DNA of 25,344 nucleotides, taken from positions 1 to 25,344 of the forward strand of contig JAPXLV010000042.1 of the NCBI GenBank assembly GCA_033809355.1, in the 5' to 3' direction. Positions within the stretch are counted from its first letter, which is position 1, and each line of letters opens with the position of its first letter. A model generated the notes under the pieces. The model made no database searches, had not been told where the DNA came from, and was given only the letters and a program-made list of their open reading frames with translations. Below, one piece after another: positions 17,584-25,344 of this stretch. Source of the DNA: T3Sed10-213 sp012519365 (GTDB lineage: Bacteria > Planctomycetota > Phycisphaerae > Sedimentisphaerales > Anaerohalosphaeraceae). Both the position numbers and the translations under genes were made by a program.

Positions 17584-18242
17584 AGAAATCGAACATTGAA
17601 CGAATGACTGAAGAAGCCCGGGAACTGGCCCAGCAATTGGTGCCGCTGCTGCACGGGTTACATCAGGAACTGCAGCAGACCGACATTAAAACACTGCAAT
17701 CACAGCTCAGGGCGGTGAATTCGGCGATTAATCCGCTCAAGGCCGCGGGCATTGCCGTTCCCGAAGAACTGACCCGAAAACAGGAGTCGTTGGAGTACAG
17801 CATCCGGGCGATTGACCCGGCTCGCAGGTTTTTGGCCGATTTTTTTGACCAGATACGCCCCCTCACTCCCCCGACACACACCGCATACCAGCGCCGCAGG
17901 CCTCCCAGATCGACGGCGAATTCACGGGTCTCGCTTGCGGAATTGTTCGACGCGGATATACTACAGGACGGAACAGAAGTGGTTCATCTTGCCAAACGCT
18001 CCGGCCGGCGCATTGCCGGCACGCTGTTGCGGCCGGGAATCATCGAATTATGCCTTGACGGGCACATCCAGCGGTTTGATACCCCGTCCGGAGCGGGAAA
18101 GGCCGTATCGGGGCGCAGCACGGACGGCTGGATGTATTGGCACATCGAACGCAATAACGAGTTGGTGCCCCTGGACTACTATAGAAGTCGATATCTCAAG
18201 TGGAGAAAAGAACTTGGCAGAGAGACGCAAGAAACTGATTGA
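17580..18242 (+). CDS. Coiled-coil protein with RAMA domain
   Basis: This 220-residue protein starts in an ATGA overlap with the GHKL gene. Residues 1-80 are helical with coiled-coil character (EEARELAQQLVPLLHGLHQE and LQSQLRAVNSAINPL). A basic linker (TAYQRRRPPR) leads to residues 117-190: VSLAELFDADILQDGTEVV, then GRRIAGTLLRPGIIEL, then a D-G-x-x-x-x-F-D-T-P-S turn and DGWMYWHI. This is the pattern of the RAMA (restriction enzyme adenine methylase associated) domain, thought to recognise modified DNA. A stand-alone RAMA protein beside a methylase suggests a specificity or reader subunit. Its last 29 bases overlap the methylase gene, whose Shine-Dalgarno lies inside it. The RAMA call is by motif; no enzyme residues are seen. 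Confidence 0.8.
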   Translation: MKKSNIERMTEEARELAQQLVPLLHGLHQELQQTDIKTLQSQLRAVNSAINPLKAAGIAVPEELTRKQESLEYSIRAIDPARRFLADFFDQIRPLTPPTHTAYQRRRPPRSTANSRVSLAELFDADILQDGTEVVHLAKRSGRRIAGTLLRPGIIELCLDGHIQRFDTPSGAGKAVSGRSTDGWMYWHIERNNELVPLDYYRSRYLKWRKELGRETQETD

Positions 18243-21200
18243 AGTGGCGCTTCCGCTGGAGGCGATTAATAAAGAGGCGGCGCGGGAAAAGTACATTCGG
18301 CACGGGCATCCCAGCACGCTGCATTTGTGGTGGGCACGGCGTCCGCTGGCGGCCTGTCGGGCGGTGCTGTTTGCTCAACTGGTCGATGACCCCGATTCGG
18401 ACCCGGCCTTTCGCCGTCTGGACGGCACGGTGGACGCCGAGCGTGCGGGTCTCAAACGCGCCGAATTGTTCAACCTGATCGAAGAACTGGTCAAGTGGGA
18501 AAACTCCAACGACCCCAAAATCCTTAACAAGGCCCGCGCCGAGATCGCCCGCTGCGTGGCCAGCCGCAAGATCGAACGGGGCGAACTGACCAAGGACACC
18601 GTCATCGTCGGCGACCGCGAAGGCCAAAAACACCCCAAAGGCCCCGTCAGCGGCGTCGGCGCAACCGCCTGGGAAGTGGTCCTGATGACCGCACCGCCGG
18701 AAACGGTCAATCACTTTCTGGCCGCATACGCGCCGCCGGTGCTGGACCCGTTTGCCGGCGGCGGCAGCATCCCGCTGGAGGCCCAGCGGCTGGGCCTGCG
18801 GGCGTATGCGTCCGACCTGAACCCCGTGGCGGTCCTGATCAACAAGGCCCTGATCGAAATACCGCCCAAATTTGCCAATAAGCCGCCGGTCAACCCCGAC
18901 TGGCAGGCCAAAAGCAAAGAAGAAAAGGCCGCCACCCTCTGGCACGGCGCCCGCGGTCTGGCCGAAGATGTCCGCTACTACGGCCAATGGATGCGCGACG
19001 AGGCCGAAAAACGCATCGGCCACCTGTACCCCAAGGTCGAAATCACCCCACAGATGGCCAACGACCGACCCGACCTGAAACCCTACGTCGGCCGGAAACT
19101 GACCGTCATCGCATGGCTTTGGGCCAAAACCGTCGCCAGTCCGGACCCTGCCGTTGGCGGTGTGCATGTGCCATTGGTAACGACCTTTTGGCTAAGCACA
19201 AGGAAGGGTAAAGAAGCGTACATCAGGCCGATTATTGACAAGGATAATAAAGCCTATAGGTTTCAAGTCTATTCTGGAAAACCCAAAGATGGTTTTGATC
19301 CAGACAAAGGAACTGTTGTTAGGACTGGGGCAACTTGCCTGCTTAGCGGTTCGGCCATACCCTTCGACCATGTGCGTTTAGAAGGCAAGGCAGACCGAAT
19401 GAGGCAGAGATTGATGGCTATCGTCTGTGAGGGACAAAACAGCAGGGTTTACCTTTCGCCGACAAAGGAACAAGAACAAGCTGTTTTAAAGGCAGAGCCT
19501 ATAGATTACCCTTTGACAGACATACCTGACAAAGCACTTGGTTTTCGTGTTCAGTTGTATGGTATGAATCAACACTGGAAGTTGTTTAGTGCACGCCAGC
19601 TTGCGATACTGTGTACACTTAGCGATTTGATAAAAAAAGTTAAAGAAGAAATTTTTTCAGATGCTAAAAAGGGAAATCTTCAAGATTCAAAGCTAAATGA
19701 GTACGCCGAAGCTGTAGTTACTTATCTTGCCTTTGCTGTTGATAAGGCGGCTGACTATTGGTCTGTGTTGTGTTCTTGGCACACATCGGGTGAAAAAATG
19801 AGAAACACTTTTGGACGTCAAGCTCTACCAATGGTTTGGGACTATGCGGAGTGCTGTCCATTCAGCAGTTCGACTGGCAACTGGATGGCGTGTGTTGATT
19901 GGGTATGGAAAGTGACTGCAAAAGTTCCTGCTTCTCTTTATGCTAAAGCCAAGCAAGCGGATGTCATTGCTGATGATACTTATTCTCTCGAAACGGTCAA
20001 ACAGGCGGATGCTGCCTCTGCTCAGACTTACGCCATGTTGCCTATAATTTCCAGTGATCCGCCATATTATGATAATATCGGGTATGCCGATTTGAGTGAT
20101 TTTTTCTATGTTTGGTTGCGACGTAGTCTTAAAGATATGTATCCTATGCTGTTCAATACACTGCTTACCCCTAAGGCACAGGAGCTTATAGCAACGCCAC
20201 ATAGGCATGACGAAGATAGGCAAAAGGCATCCAAGTTTTTTGAAGACGGTCTAAGTAAAGCGATTCATCTTTGGAGAGAACGAGGTTATTCTGATTATCC
20301 GACCACAATATTCTATGCCTTTAAGCAAGCAGAGAGTGATGATCACGGGACCGCGTCAACCGGCTGGGAAACATTCCTTAATGGTGTTATAGACGCAAAC
20401 TTTATGATCACCGGGACTTGGCCGATGCGAACGGAGATGGGAAATCGCATGGTTGGTGCAGGTACGAATGCTCTTGCCTCTTCGGTTGTCCTGTCCTGTG
20501 TTCCGCGCCAGCCGGATGCGCCGTTGGCGACGCGTCGGGAGTTTTTGCAGGCGTTGAAGGCCGAGCTTCCCGATGCGCTCAAGAAGCTGCAATCGGGCAG
20601 TATTGCCCCGGTGGATTTGGCGCAGGCGGCCATCGGGCCGGGGATGGGGGTCTTTAGCCGGTATGCCAAGGTCATCGAGGCGGACGGCGAGCCGATGCGG
20701 GTGCGGGCGGCGCTGACGCTGATTAACCAGGTACTCGATGAGGTGCTGGCCGAGCAGGAAGGCGAGTTTGACGCCGACACCCGCTGGGCGGTGGCGTGGT
20801 TTGAGCAGCACGGCGTCGATGAGGGGCCGTACGGCGTGGCCGAGACGCTCAGCAAGGCCAAGAATACCTCGGTGCAGGGGCTGGTCGAGGCCGGGGTGCT
20901 GACGGCACGCGGCGGTAAGGTCAAGCTGCTGGCGCGGAGCGAAATGAAGCCGGACTGGGACCCGACCGCCGACAAGCGGCCGACCGGGTGGGAGGCGGTG
21001 CAGTATTTGATTCGCGTGCTGGAAACCGACGGCGAACAGGCCGCCGCGACCCTGCTGCGAAAGCTGGGCGGACTGGGCGAGATTGCCCGCGAGCTGGCGT
21101 ATCGGCTGTATGCGATCTGCGAACGCAAGAAATGGGCCAACGAGGCACTGGCCTACAACAGCTTAATCGTCGCCTGGCCGGAAATCTCCAAACTGGCCCG

Positions 21201-21249
21201 CACCACCCCGACCGCCGCCGCTGCAGGGGAGCGTGGATTGTTTGAATGA
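18214..21249 (+). CDS. DUF1156-type DNA adenine methylase (COG1743-like)
   Basis: The start is TTG 18214, 8 bases after GGAG (18202-18205); a longer open frame upstream overlaps the RAMA gene and is not family-like. The 1011-residue protein begins KKLIEVALPLEAINKEAARE and carries LHLWWARRPLAA (about 35-46), the DUF1156 signature. The S-adenosylmethionine site is DPFAGGGS (178-185), and the catalytic motif is DPPYYDNI (615-622), typical of N6-adenine or N4-cytosine methyltransferases. The zinc-ribbon region (about 305-385) lacks its cysteine pairs: it reads SPDPAVGG and TCLLSGS. Composition changes sharply inside the gene (see findings). It would methylate target sites to mark self DNA; the site is unknown. 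A separate promoter follows before the next gene. Confidence 0.92.
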   Translation: MAERRKKLIEVALPLEAINKEAAREKYIRHGHPSTLHLWWARRPLAACRAVLFAQLVDDPDSDPAFRRLDGTVDAERAGLKRAELFNLIEELVKWENSNDPKILNKARAEIARCVASRKIERGELTKDTVIVGDREGQKHPKGPVSGVGATAWEVVLMTAPPETVNHFLAAYAPPVLDPFAGGGSIPLEAQRLGLRAYASDLNPVAVLINKALIEIPPKFANKPPVNPDWQAKSKEEKAATLWHGARGLAEDVRYYGQWMRDEAEKRIGHLYPKVEITPQMANDRPDLKPYVGRKLTVIAWLWAKTVASPDPAVGGVHVPLVTTFWLSTRKGKEAYIRPIIDKDNKAYRFQVYSGKPKDGFDPDKGTVVRTGATCLLSGSAIPFDHVRLEGKADRMRQRLMAIVCEGQNSRVYLSPTKEQEQAVLKAEPIDYPLTDIPDKALGFRVQLYGMNQHWKLFSARQLAILCTLSDLIKKVKEEIFSDAKKGNLQDSKLNEYAEAVVTYLAFAVDKAADYWSVLCSWHTSGEKMRNTFGRQALPMVWDYAECCPFSSSTGNWMACVDWVWKVTAKVPASLYAKAKQADVIADDTYSLETVKQADAASAQTYAMLPIISSDPPYYDNIGYADLSDFFYVWLRRSLKDMYPMLFNTLLTPKAQELIATPHRHDEDRQKASKFFEDGLSKAIHLWRERGYSDYPTTIFYAFKQAESDDHGTASTGWETFLNGVIDANFMITGTWPMRTEMGNRMVGAGTNALASSVVLSCVPRQPDAPLATRREFLQALKAELPDALKKLQSGSIAPVDLAQAAIGPGMGVFSRYAKVIEADGEPMRVRAALTLINQVLDEVLAEQEGEFDADTRWAVAWFEQHGVDEGPYGVAETLSKAKNTSVQGLVEAGVLTARGGKVKLLARSEMKPDWDPTADKRPTGWEAVQYLIRVLETDGEQAAATLLRKLGGLGEIARELAYRLYAICERKKWANEALAYNSLIVAWPEISKLARTTPTAAAAGERGLFE

Positions 21250-21272
21250 GGCGATAGGTATTTTGTAACCTT

Positions 21273-21301
21273 TTGACTTGTAAAGCCTTACGAAATATAG
21301 C
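21273..21301 (+). promoter_or_regulatory. Promoter of the DUF4143 ATPase gene
   Basis: TTGACT (21273-21278), 17-bp spacer, TATAGC (21296-21301). Transcription would start near 21308, inside the palindrome at 21300-21333. This gives the ATPase gene its own control apart from the operon. Confidence 0.5.
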
Positions 21302-21333
21302 AAAATAGCTGCATCTTAAGGCAGTTATTTTGC
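21300..21333. promoter_or_regulatory. Long inverted repeat over the start site, likely operator
   Basis: GCAAAATAGCTGC (21300-21312) and GCAGTTATTTTGC (21321-21333) pair at 12 of 13 positions around an 8-base centre. A second palindrome, AATCAT-AA-ATGATT, sits at 21338-21351. The overlap with the -10 box fits a repressor site. A terminator for the methylase gene is less likely, as there is no long T run. Confidence 0.5.
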
Positions 21334-21370
21334 AAATAATCATAAATGATTGTATTAGAACAGGTTACGA

Positions 21371-22651
21371 ATGGAACACAAGGACATTGACGACATATTA
21401 GCACCGTATAATCCCTGGTGGAGTCGGGACAACAACTGGCGTTCGGAGTTACCGGATTACCGGCGACCGATTGTCGGACAGGTTTTATCCGATTTATCAG
21501 AGATCAGTCAAGCGGTTTCAATTACAGGGCCGCGGCGGGTTGGCAAGAGTACCGCCGTTAAGCATGTGATTCAGACGCTGCTGGATCAGCAACAGATTTC
21601 TGCCCGGCAGATTCTGTATTTTTCATTTGATGATCCGGAAGTGGCGGTGTCGGAAAAATTACAGCACGAGATATTTGACCGCCTGATGGATCGTGTCGTC
21701 AAGGGTGGCCCGACGTTTTACTTTTTTCTCGACGAGATTCAACGGCTTCCGCGATGGGAGTTGTTCATCAAGAAGTACTATGACCTGAAATACCCTGTCC
21801 GTTTTGTGATCTCCGGGTCGGCGTCGTCGCCGATTTTCAGAAGCAGTCAGGAAAGTCTTCTGGGCCGAGTCAAAGATCGCCATCTGCTGCCGTTCAGTTT
21901 TCGGGAGTTTTGTCAGTACAAACTTCGAGATCAACGCGCCTTTTCGGAGATTCTCTCTGAGTGTTCACCCCTTCGTCCGATTCTATTGGAGGGTGATGGG
22001 CACTTGGCCGCCGAAAAAATCAATCGTTTGACCCAGCAGTTGTCCGAATTTGAAACTGAGATTAATCAGGCGGTGGTTGAGTATTGTCGGGACGGCGGGT
22101 TTCCGGAGGTTTGGCCGTTGGTGGATCCCGTCCGTAAGATTGAATATTTGATGGAGCAGCAGGTTCGCAAAGTGTTGTACGAGGACCTGATGATGCTGAC
22201 AAAGTATCGTAAGCCGGAAAATATCCTGCGTTTCTTTGTCTATCTGCTATCTCATCCCGGCATTGAAATCAACATCAAAAAAGTGTCGAGCGAGTCGGGG
22301 GTTGAACAGCGAATCGTTGCCGAAAATCTGCCGCGGCTGGAAATGACGGATTTGATCTTGCGAATTCAAAAATTCAGTGCTCAGCCGCTGCGTGCCCGGC
22401 AAGGCAATATTAAATGCTATCCCGTGGATTTGGCGTTACGGAATGCGGTGCTGAAAAGCTGGGAATTTCCAAATGCGCAGATGATGGGTTATTATGCCGA
22501 GAATATGGTGATGCGGGAAATCATAAGCTGGCAGGAGAAAATCGAGGTTTCCTACTATCGCGAAAAAGACAGGGAGGTGGACCTTGTCTTTACGTATGGC
22601 GGCAATCAATATCTTCCGATTGAGGTAAAACACAGAAAGAAGCCTCAATAA
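21371..22651 (+). CDS. AAA ATPase with DUF4143 domain, stopped early
   Basis: The 426-residue product has Walker A GPRRVGKST (53-61) and Walker B FYFFLDEIQRL (116-126), followed by the sensor stretch RFVISGSASS. These are typical of the AAA_14/DUF4143 family of prokaryotic ATPases. A winged-helix-like middle (about 270-330) leads to a PD-(D/E)XK-like end with D404 and E418-x-K420 (EVDLVF, LPIEVK). Family members run on for several dozen residues; here a TAA at 22649 follows Gln426, and the missing part continues in the same frame (next entry). The family's function is largely unknown; some are linked to toxin-antitoxin or mobile loci. With its own promoter and operator it looks inserted between the methylase and DUF499 genes. 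The truncated product keeps the ATPase core and may still work. Confidence 0.85.
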   Translation: MEHKDIDDILAPYNPWWSRDNNWRSELPDYRRPIVGQVLSDLSEISQAVSITGPRRVGKSTAVKHVIQTLLDQQQISARQILYFSFDDPEVAVSEKLQHEIFDRLMDRVVKGGPTFYFFLDEIQRLPRWELFIKKYYDLKYPVRFVISGSASSPIFRSSQESLLGRVKDRHLLPFSFREFCQYKLRDQRAFSEILSECSPLRPILLEGDGHLAAEKINRLTQQLSEFETEINQAVVEYCRDGGFPEVWPLVDPVRKIEYLMEQQVRKVLYEDLMMLTKYRKPENILRFFVYLLSHPGIEINIKKVSSESGVEQRIVAENLPRLEMTDLILRIQKFSAQPLRARQGNIKCYPVDLALRNAVLKSWEFPNAQMMGYYAENMVMREIISWQEKIEVSYYREKDREVDLVFTYGGNQYLPIEVKHRKKPQ

Positions 22652-22780
22652 GTTGCTATGCTGGGGCATTTTTGTAAGAAATATGTTTCTAAATTAGGTC
22701 TCGTCATTACGCGCGATAAAGAATGCAGAATGGAGAATTATCTTTATCTGCCCTTGCGCTACTTTTTATTGGTTTCTTAG
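22652..22780 (+). pseudogene. C-terminal remnant of the DUF4143 gene after an in-frame stop
   Basis: Directly after the TAA at 22649-22651 the same frame stays open to a TAG at 22778-22780 and encodes AMLGHFCKKYVSKLGLVITR, then a YLYLPLRYFLLVS end. This closely fits the usual DUF4143 C-terminus (helix after the E-x-K strand, a G-L-V-I-T-x-D strand, then a P-L-x-Y-F-L end). Only one codon separates the parts, so a single nonsense change, stop readthrough or a sequencing error are the options. Confidence 0.7.
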
Positions 22781-22808
22781 TAGGTTTAACGCTTGAGAGG
22801 ACAATCAA

Positions 22809-25344
22809 ATGGCAAAAAGCAATCATGGAAAAGTCGGCGATGCACTGGAACTACTCAATGCGGGGCTTGCGCCGTTTGTCGAGCGGGAGATGAAGGCCGC
22901 GTTTGACAAGAAATGGAAGGAAGCGGCCTGTCAGTCGATTCGTGAGGATCATGGGGCGGTCAAGGGCAAGGCAATTCACTGGGATACGCAGAATCTGTTG
23001 GCGGTGATGTGGAATCAGTGGAATACGGTCTTCAAAAACACACTGGGACACGCCGAGCGGTCGATTGTCAGTGAATTGCGGGATATTCGCAACCGCTGGG
23101 CGCATCAGCAGTCTTTCAGCACGGATGATGCCTACCGGGCGTTTGATAATATCGAGCGGCTGCTGAACGCGGTCTCCGCGCCGGAATCCGAGGAGGTTAA
23201 TCGGCAAAAAACAGCATTGCTGAGGGTTAAGTTTGATGAGGAGCGCCGTTCGGAGATGCGAAAGATGGCGTTTCAACCGACCGAAGGCAGCCCGCAAGGC
23301 GGCTTAAAACCGTGGCGCGAGGTGGTTACGCCGCATCGGGACGTGGCATCGGGCAAGTATCAGCAGGCCGAGTTTGCCGCGGACCTGTGGCAGGTCTATC
23401 TGCGCGAGGCCAGCGACGAATATCAAAATCCCGTGGAGTTTTATCGGCGGACGTTTATCACCGAGGGATTAGAAAAGCTGCTGAGTAATGCGATTGGCCG
23501 TCTGGCCGGACGCGGCGGCGATCCGGTGGTGGAGCTTCAGACCAACTTCGGCGGCGGTAAGACGCACTCAATGCTGGCGCTGTACCATCTGTTTGCAGGA
23601 ACGCCGGCTGCCGAATTGCCGGGGACAGAAACGGTGCTGCAGAAGGCAGGATGCGAGGTGCCCGCCAATGTGCGGCGTGCGGTGTTGGTGGGGACGAAGA
23701 TTTCGCCCGGCCAGCCGAGCAAGAAACCGGACGGGACGCTGGTGCATACGCTTTGGGGGGAGATTGCCTGGCAGTTGGGCGGCAAGGAAGGATATGCAAT
23801 GGTAGCCGAAGATGACCGTCGAGCCACCAATCCGGGGGACGCCCTGAAAGAAGTGTTTAATCACTACGGTCCCTGTCTGATTCTGATTGATGAATGGGTC
23901 GCGTATGCCCGTCAGCTTCACGAGGGCAGCAATTTGCCGGCGGGAACGTTTGATACGCAGTTTACGTTTGCGCAAGCCCTGAGCGAGTCGGCCAAGACGG
24001 CCAGAAATGCGTTGCTTGTCGTGAGTATTCCGGCCTCGGACAATGAAATCGGCGGAACGTGGGGCCAGCAGGCGCTGTCGCGGCTGAAGAACGCGATTGG
24101 TCGCGTCGAATCGTCCTGGCGGCCAGCCAGTCAGGATGAGGGGTTTGAGATTGTGCGGCGGCGATTGTTTGAGCCGATTACGGAAAAGAGCAAGTTCGTC
24201 GCCCGTGATGCGGTAGCCCGGGCATTTGTGGAAATGTACGGCTCCCAGCACAATGAATTTCCCAATGAATGCCGAGAGGGAGAATATGAACGTCGCATCA
24301 AACAGGCGTATCCGATTCACCCGGAACTGTTTGATCGTCTTTATAACGACTGGTCCACACTGGATAAGTTTCAGCGGACACGCGGCGTACTGCGGCTGAT
24401 GGCGACGGTGATTCACTCGCTTTGGGAGCGGCAGGACGGAAATCTGTTGATTATGCCTGCGACGATCCCGATTGACCAGCCGACGGTGCAATCCGAATTG
24501 ACCCGGTATTTGGATGACCAGTGGGCGCCGGTCATTGCAAAAGATGTGGACGGCGAACATTCTTTGCCGTTGGCGATGGATCGTGATCTACCGAACCTGG
24601 GGCGATATTCCGCCTGTCGTCGTGTTGCCCGAACGATTTATATAGGATCTGCACCGATTCAGAAGGCCGCCAATAGGGGTATCGATGATCGACAGGTCAA
24701 GCTCGGTTGCGTCCAGCCCGGTGAGTCAGTGGCGACGTTTGGCGATGGACTGAGGCGACTGACGGACAAGGCGACCTACTTGTATGTGGATGGAAATCGA
24801 TACTGGTACTCCACCCAGCCCACCGTGAGCCGGTTGGCCGATGACCGGGCAAACCAGCTTCATGAACACGATGTGGACGATGAGATCACACGTCGCCTGC
24901 GGGAAGAAGCCCGAAGTAGAGGAGATTTTCATCGTGTCCATGCGTGTGTTTCCAGCAGCGATGTCCCGGATGAACGTGAATGCCGTTTGGTGATTTTGGG
25001 GCCGGAGTTTTCACATGCGCGAAATCAGGCGGATAGTACGGCAAGACAGCAGGCTCAACACATCCTTGAAAATCGCGGCAATAGTCCACGCAGTTATAAA
25101 AACACGTTGATGTTTCTGGTTGCGGATTCTGCACGTCTTAAAGAACTGCGGGATGCGGTTCGTCAATATCTGGCGTGGAAGACAATTTGTGCAGAAAAAG
25201 AAACGCTTAACCTCGATCCCTTCCAGTCCAGACAAGCCGAAACGCGCTGTAAAGGCACAACTGATACGGTGACGGCCCGTATCCCGGAAACCTACCAATG
25301 GCTATTGGTGCCGACACAGCCCGACCCCAAAGGATCGATGGAAT
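22809..25344 (+). CDS. HEPN (Swt1-type) plus DUF499 ATPase, 3' end off window
   Basis: ATG 22809 has GAGAGGA 7 bases upstream. At least 845 residues lie in the window, with no stop before the right edge. Residues 1-125 form a Swt1-type HEPN domain with an R-x4-H motif (R94 to H99 in RNRWAH), the active-site signature of HEPN ribonucleases. The DUF499 (COG1483) AAA+-like part follows: Walker A in TNFGGGKTHSM (about 245-255) and Walker B CLILIDEWVAY (about 356-366). Near residue 400, LLVVSIPASDNE resembles a sensor region. A large C-terminal portion continues. DUF499 ATPases pair with DUF1156 methylases and SNF2 helicases in predicted defence loci, as here. Whether the HEPN domain cuts RNA or is structural is not known. 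The gap from the previous gene suggests separate translation but likely shared function. Confidence 0.9.
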   Translation, partial: MAKSNHGKVGDALELLNAGLAPFVEREMKAAFDKKWKEAACQSIREDHGAVKGKAIHWDTQNLLAVMWNQWNTVFKNTLGHAERSIVSELRDIRNRWAHQQSFSTDDAYRAFDNIERLLNAVSAPESEEVNRQKTALLRVKFDEERRSEMRKMAFQPTEGSPQGGLKPWREVVTPHRDVASGKYQQAEFAADLWQVYLREASDEYQNPVEFYRRTFITEGLEKLLSNAIGRLAGRGGDPVVELQTNFGGGKTHSMLALYHLFAGTPAAELPGTETVLQKAGCEVPANVRRAVLVGTKISPGQPSKKPDGTLVHTLWGEIAWQLGGKEGYAMVAEDDRRATNPGDALKEVFNHYGPCLILIDEWVAYARQLHEGSNLPAGTFDTQFTFAQALSESAKTARNALLVVSIPASDNEIGGTWGQQALSRLKNAIGRVESSWRPASQDEGFEIVRRRLFEPITEKSKFVARDAVARAFVEMYGSQHNEFPNECREGEYERRIKQAYPIHPELFDRLYNDWSTLDKFQRTRGVLRLMATVIHSLWERQDGNLLIMPATIPIDQPTVQSELTRYLDDQWAPVIAKDVDGEHSLPLAMDRDLPNLGRYSACRRVARTIYIGSAPIQKAANRGIDDRQVKLGCVQPGESVATFGDGLRRLTDKATYLYVDGNRYWYSTQPTVSRLADDRANQLHEHDVDDEITRRLREEARSRGDFHRVHACVSSSDVPDERECRLVILGPEFSHARNQADSTARQQAQHILENRGNSPRSYKNTLMFLVADSARLKELRDAVRQYLAWKTICAEKETLNLDPFQSRQAETRCKGTTDTVTARIPETYQWLLVPTQPDPKGSME

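Noticed and set aside
18196..19167. 323-codon minus-strand open frame opposite the methylase
   Set aside because: It lies fully opposite a gene with clear methylase motifs, in a GC-rich stretch that rarely makes stops. Its translation is Val/Gly/Asp-repetitive with no recognisable domain.
20343..21140. 265-codon minus-strand open frame opposite the methylase C-terminus
   Set aside because: Ser/Ala/Arg-rich composition typical of an antisense shadow; no ribosome binding site or motif.
9773..25344. Calling the locus classical DISARM or BREX
   Set aside because: DISARM needs DrmB (DUF1998) and usually the phospholipase-like DrmC; BREX needs PglZ and BrxC. None is seen in the window, though genes past the right edge are unknown.

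Overview
The window most likely comes from a Planctomycetota genome, probably the Phycisphaerae/Sedimentisphaerales lineage. The main clue is a large secreted protein (3880-6858) ending in a Cys-containing dockerin-like tail of the kind abundant in that group. Ribosome binding sites are good throughout, and TTG/GTG starts are common. Base composition is a patchwork, as expected of a mobile accessory region.

Left part (1-2701): remains of mobile DNA. The first 68 bases are the start of an IS1380-like transposase running off the left edge. Then come a short tandem heptamer repeat, a small unknown gene, a small XRE-type repressor-like gene and a tyrosine integrase. The 3' end of the integrase frame runs through a tRNA-Ser(UGA) 3' half, an attachment site without the tRNA 5' half. 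This looks like an attP or tandem-element junction.

Middle part (2702-9207): a near-consensus promoter drives a membrane-anchored protein with an LptC-like pattern, overlapping the secreted PPC/dockerin-like protein. Next come a WYL-domain regulator and a DUF6569 (ARPP-1) protein. The gap between these two holds a pair of 24-bp direct repeats and a pair of 9-bp repeats 21 bp apart, which look like regulator sites.

Right part (9773-25344, running off the end): a defence-type gene block of very large genes. In order: an SNF2/DEAH helicase with a C-terminal DUF3883 (NOV_C) domain; a 1425-residue sacsin/NOV-like GHKL ATPase; a small coiled-coil plus RAMA-domain protein; a DUF1156 (COG1743-like) DNA methylase; a separately promoted AAA/DUF4143 ATPase with an in-frame stop near its end; and a HEPN plus DUF499 ATPase, incomplete here. 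The first four genes overlap end to end (7, 4 and 29 nt) behind one promoter, so they are probably co-translated. Helicase, DUF1156 methylase and DUF499 ATPase match the helicase-methylase-ATPase (Hma-like, DISARM-related) class of predicted anti-phage systems. The giant GHKL ATPase and stand-alone RAMA protein are the additions that make this locus most worth pursuing. A plausible reading is that methylase plus RAMA mark or read self DNA, while helicase, GHKL ATPase and DUF499/HEPN protein act on unmodified or invading nucleic acid. That division of labour is inferred, not shown.
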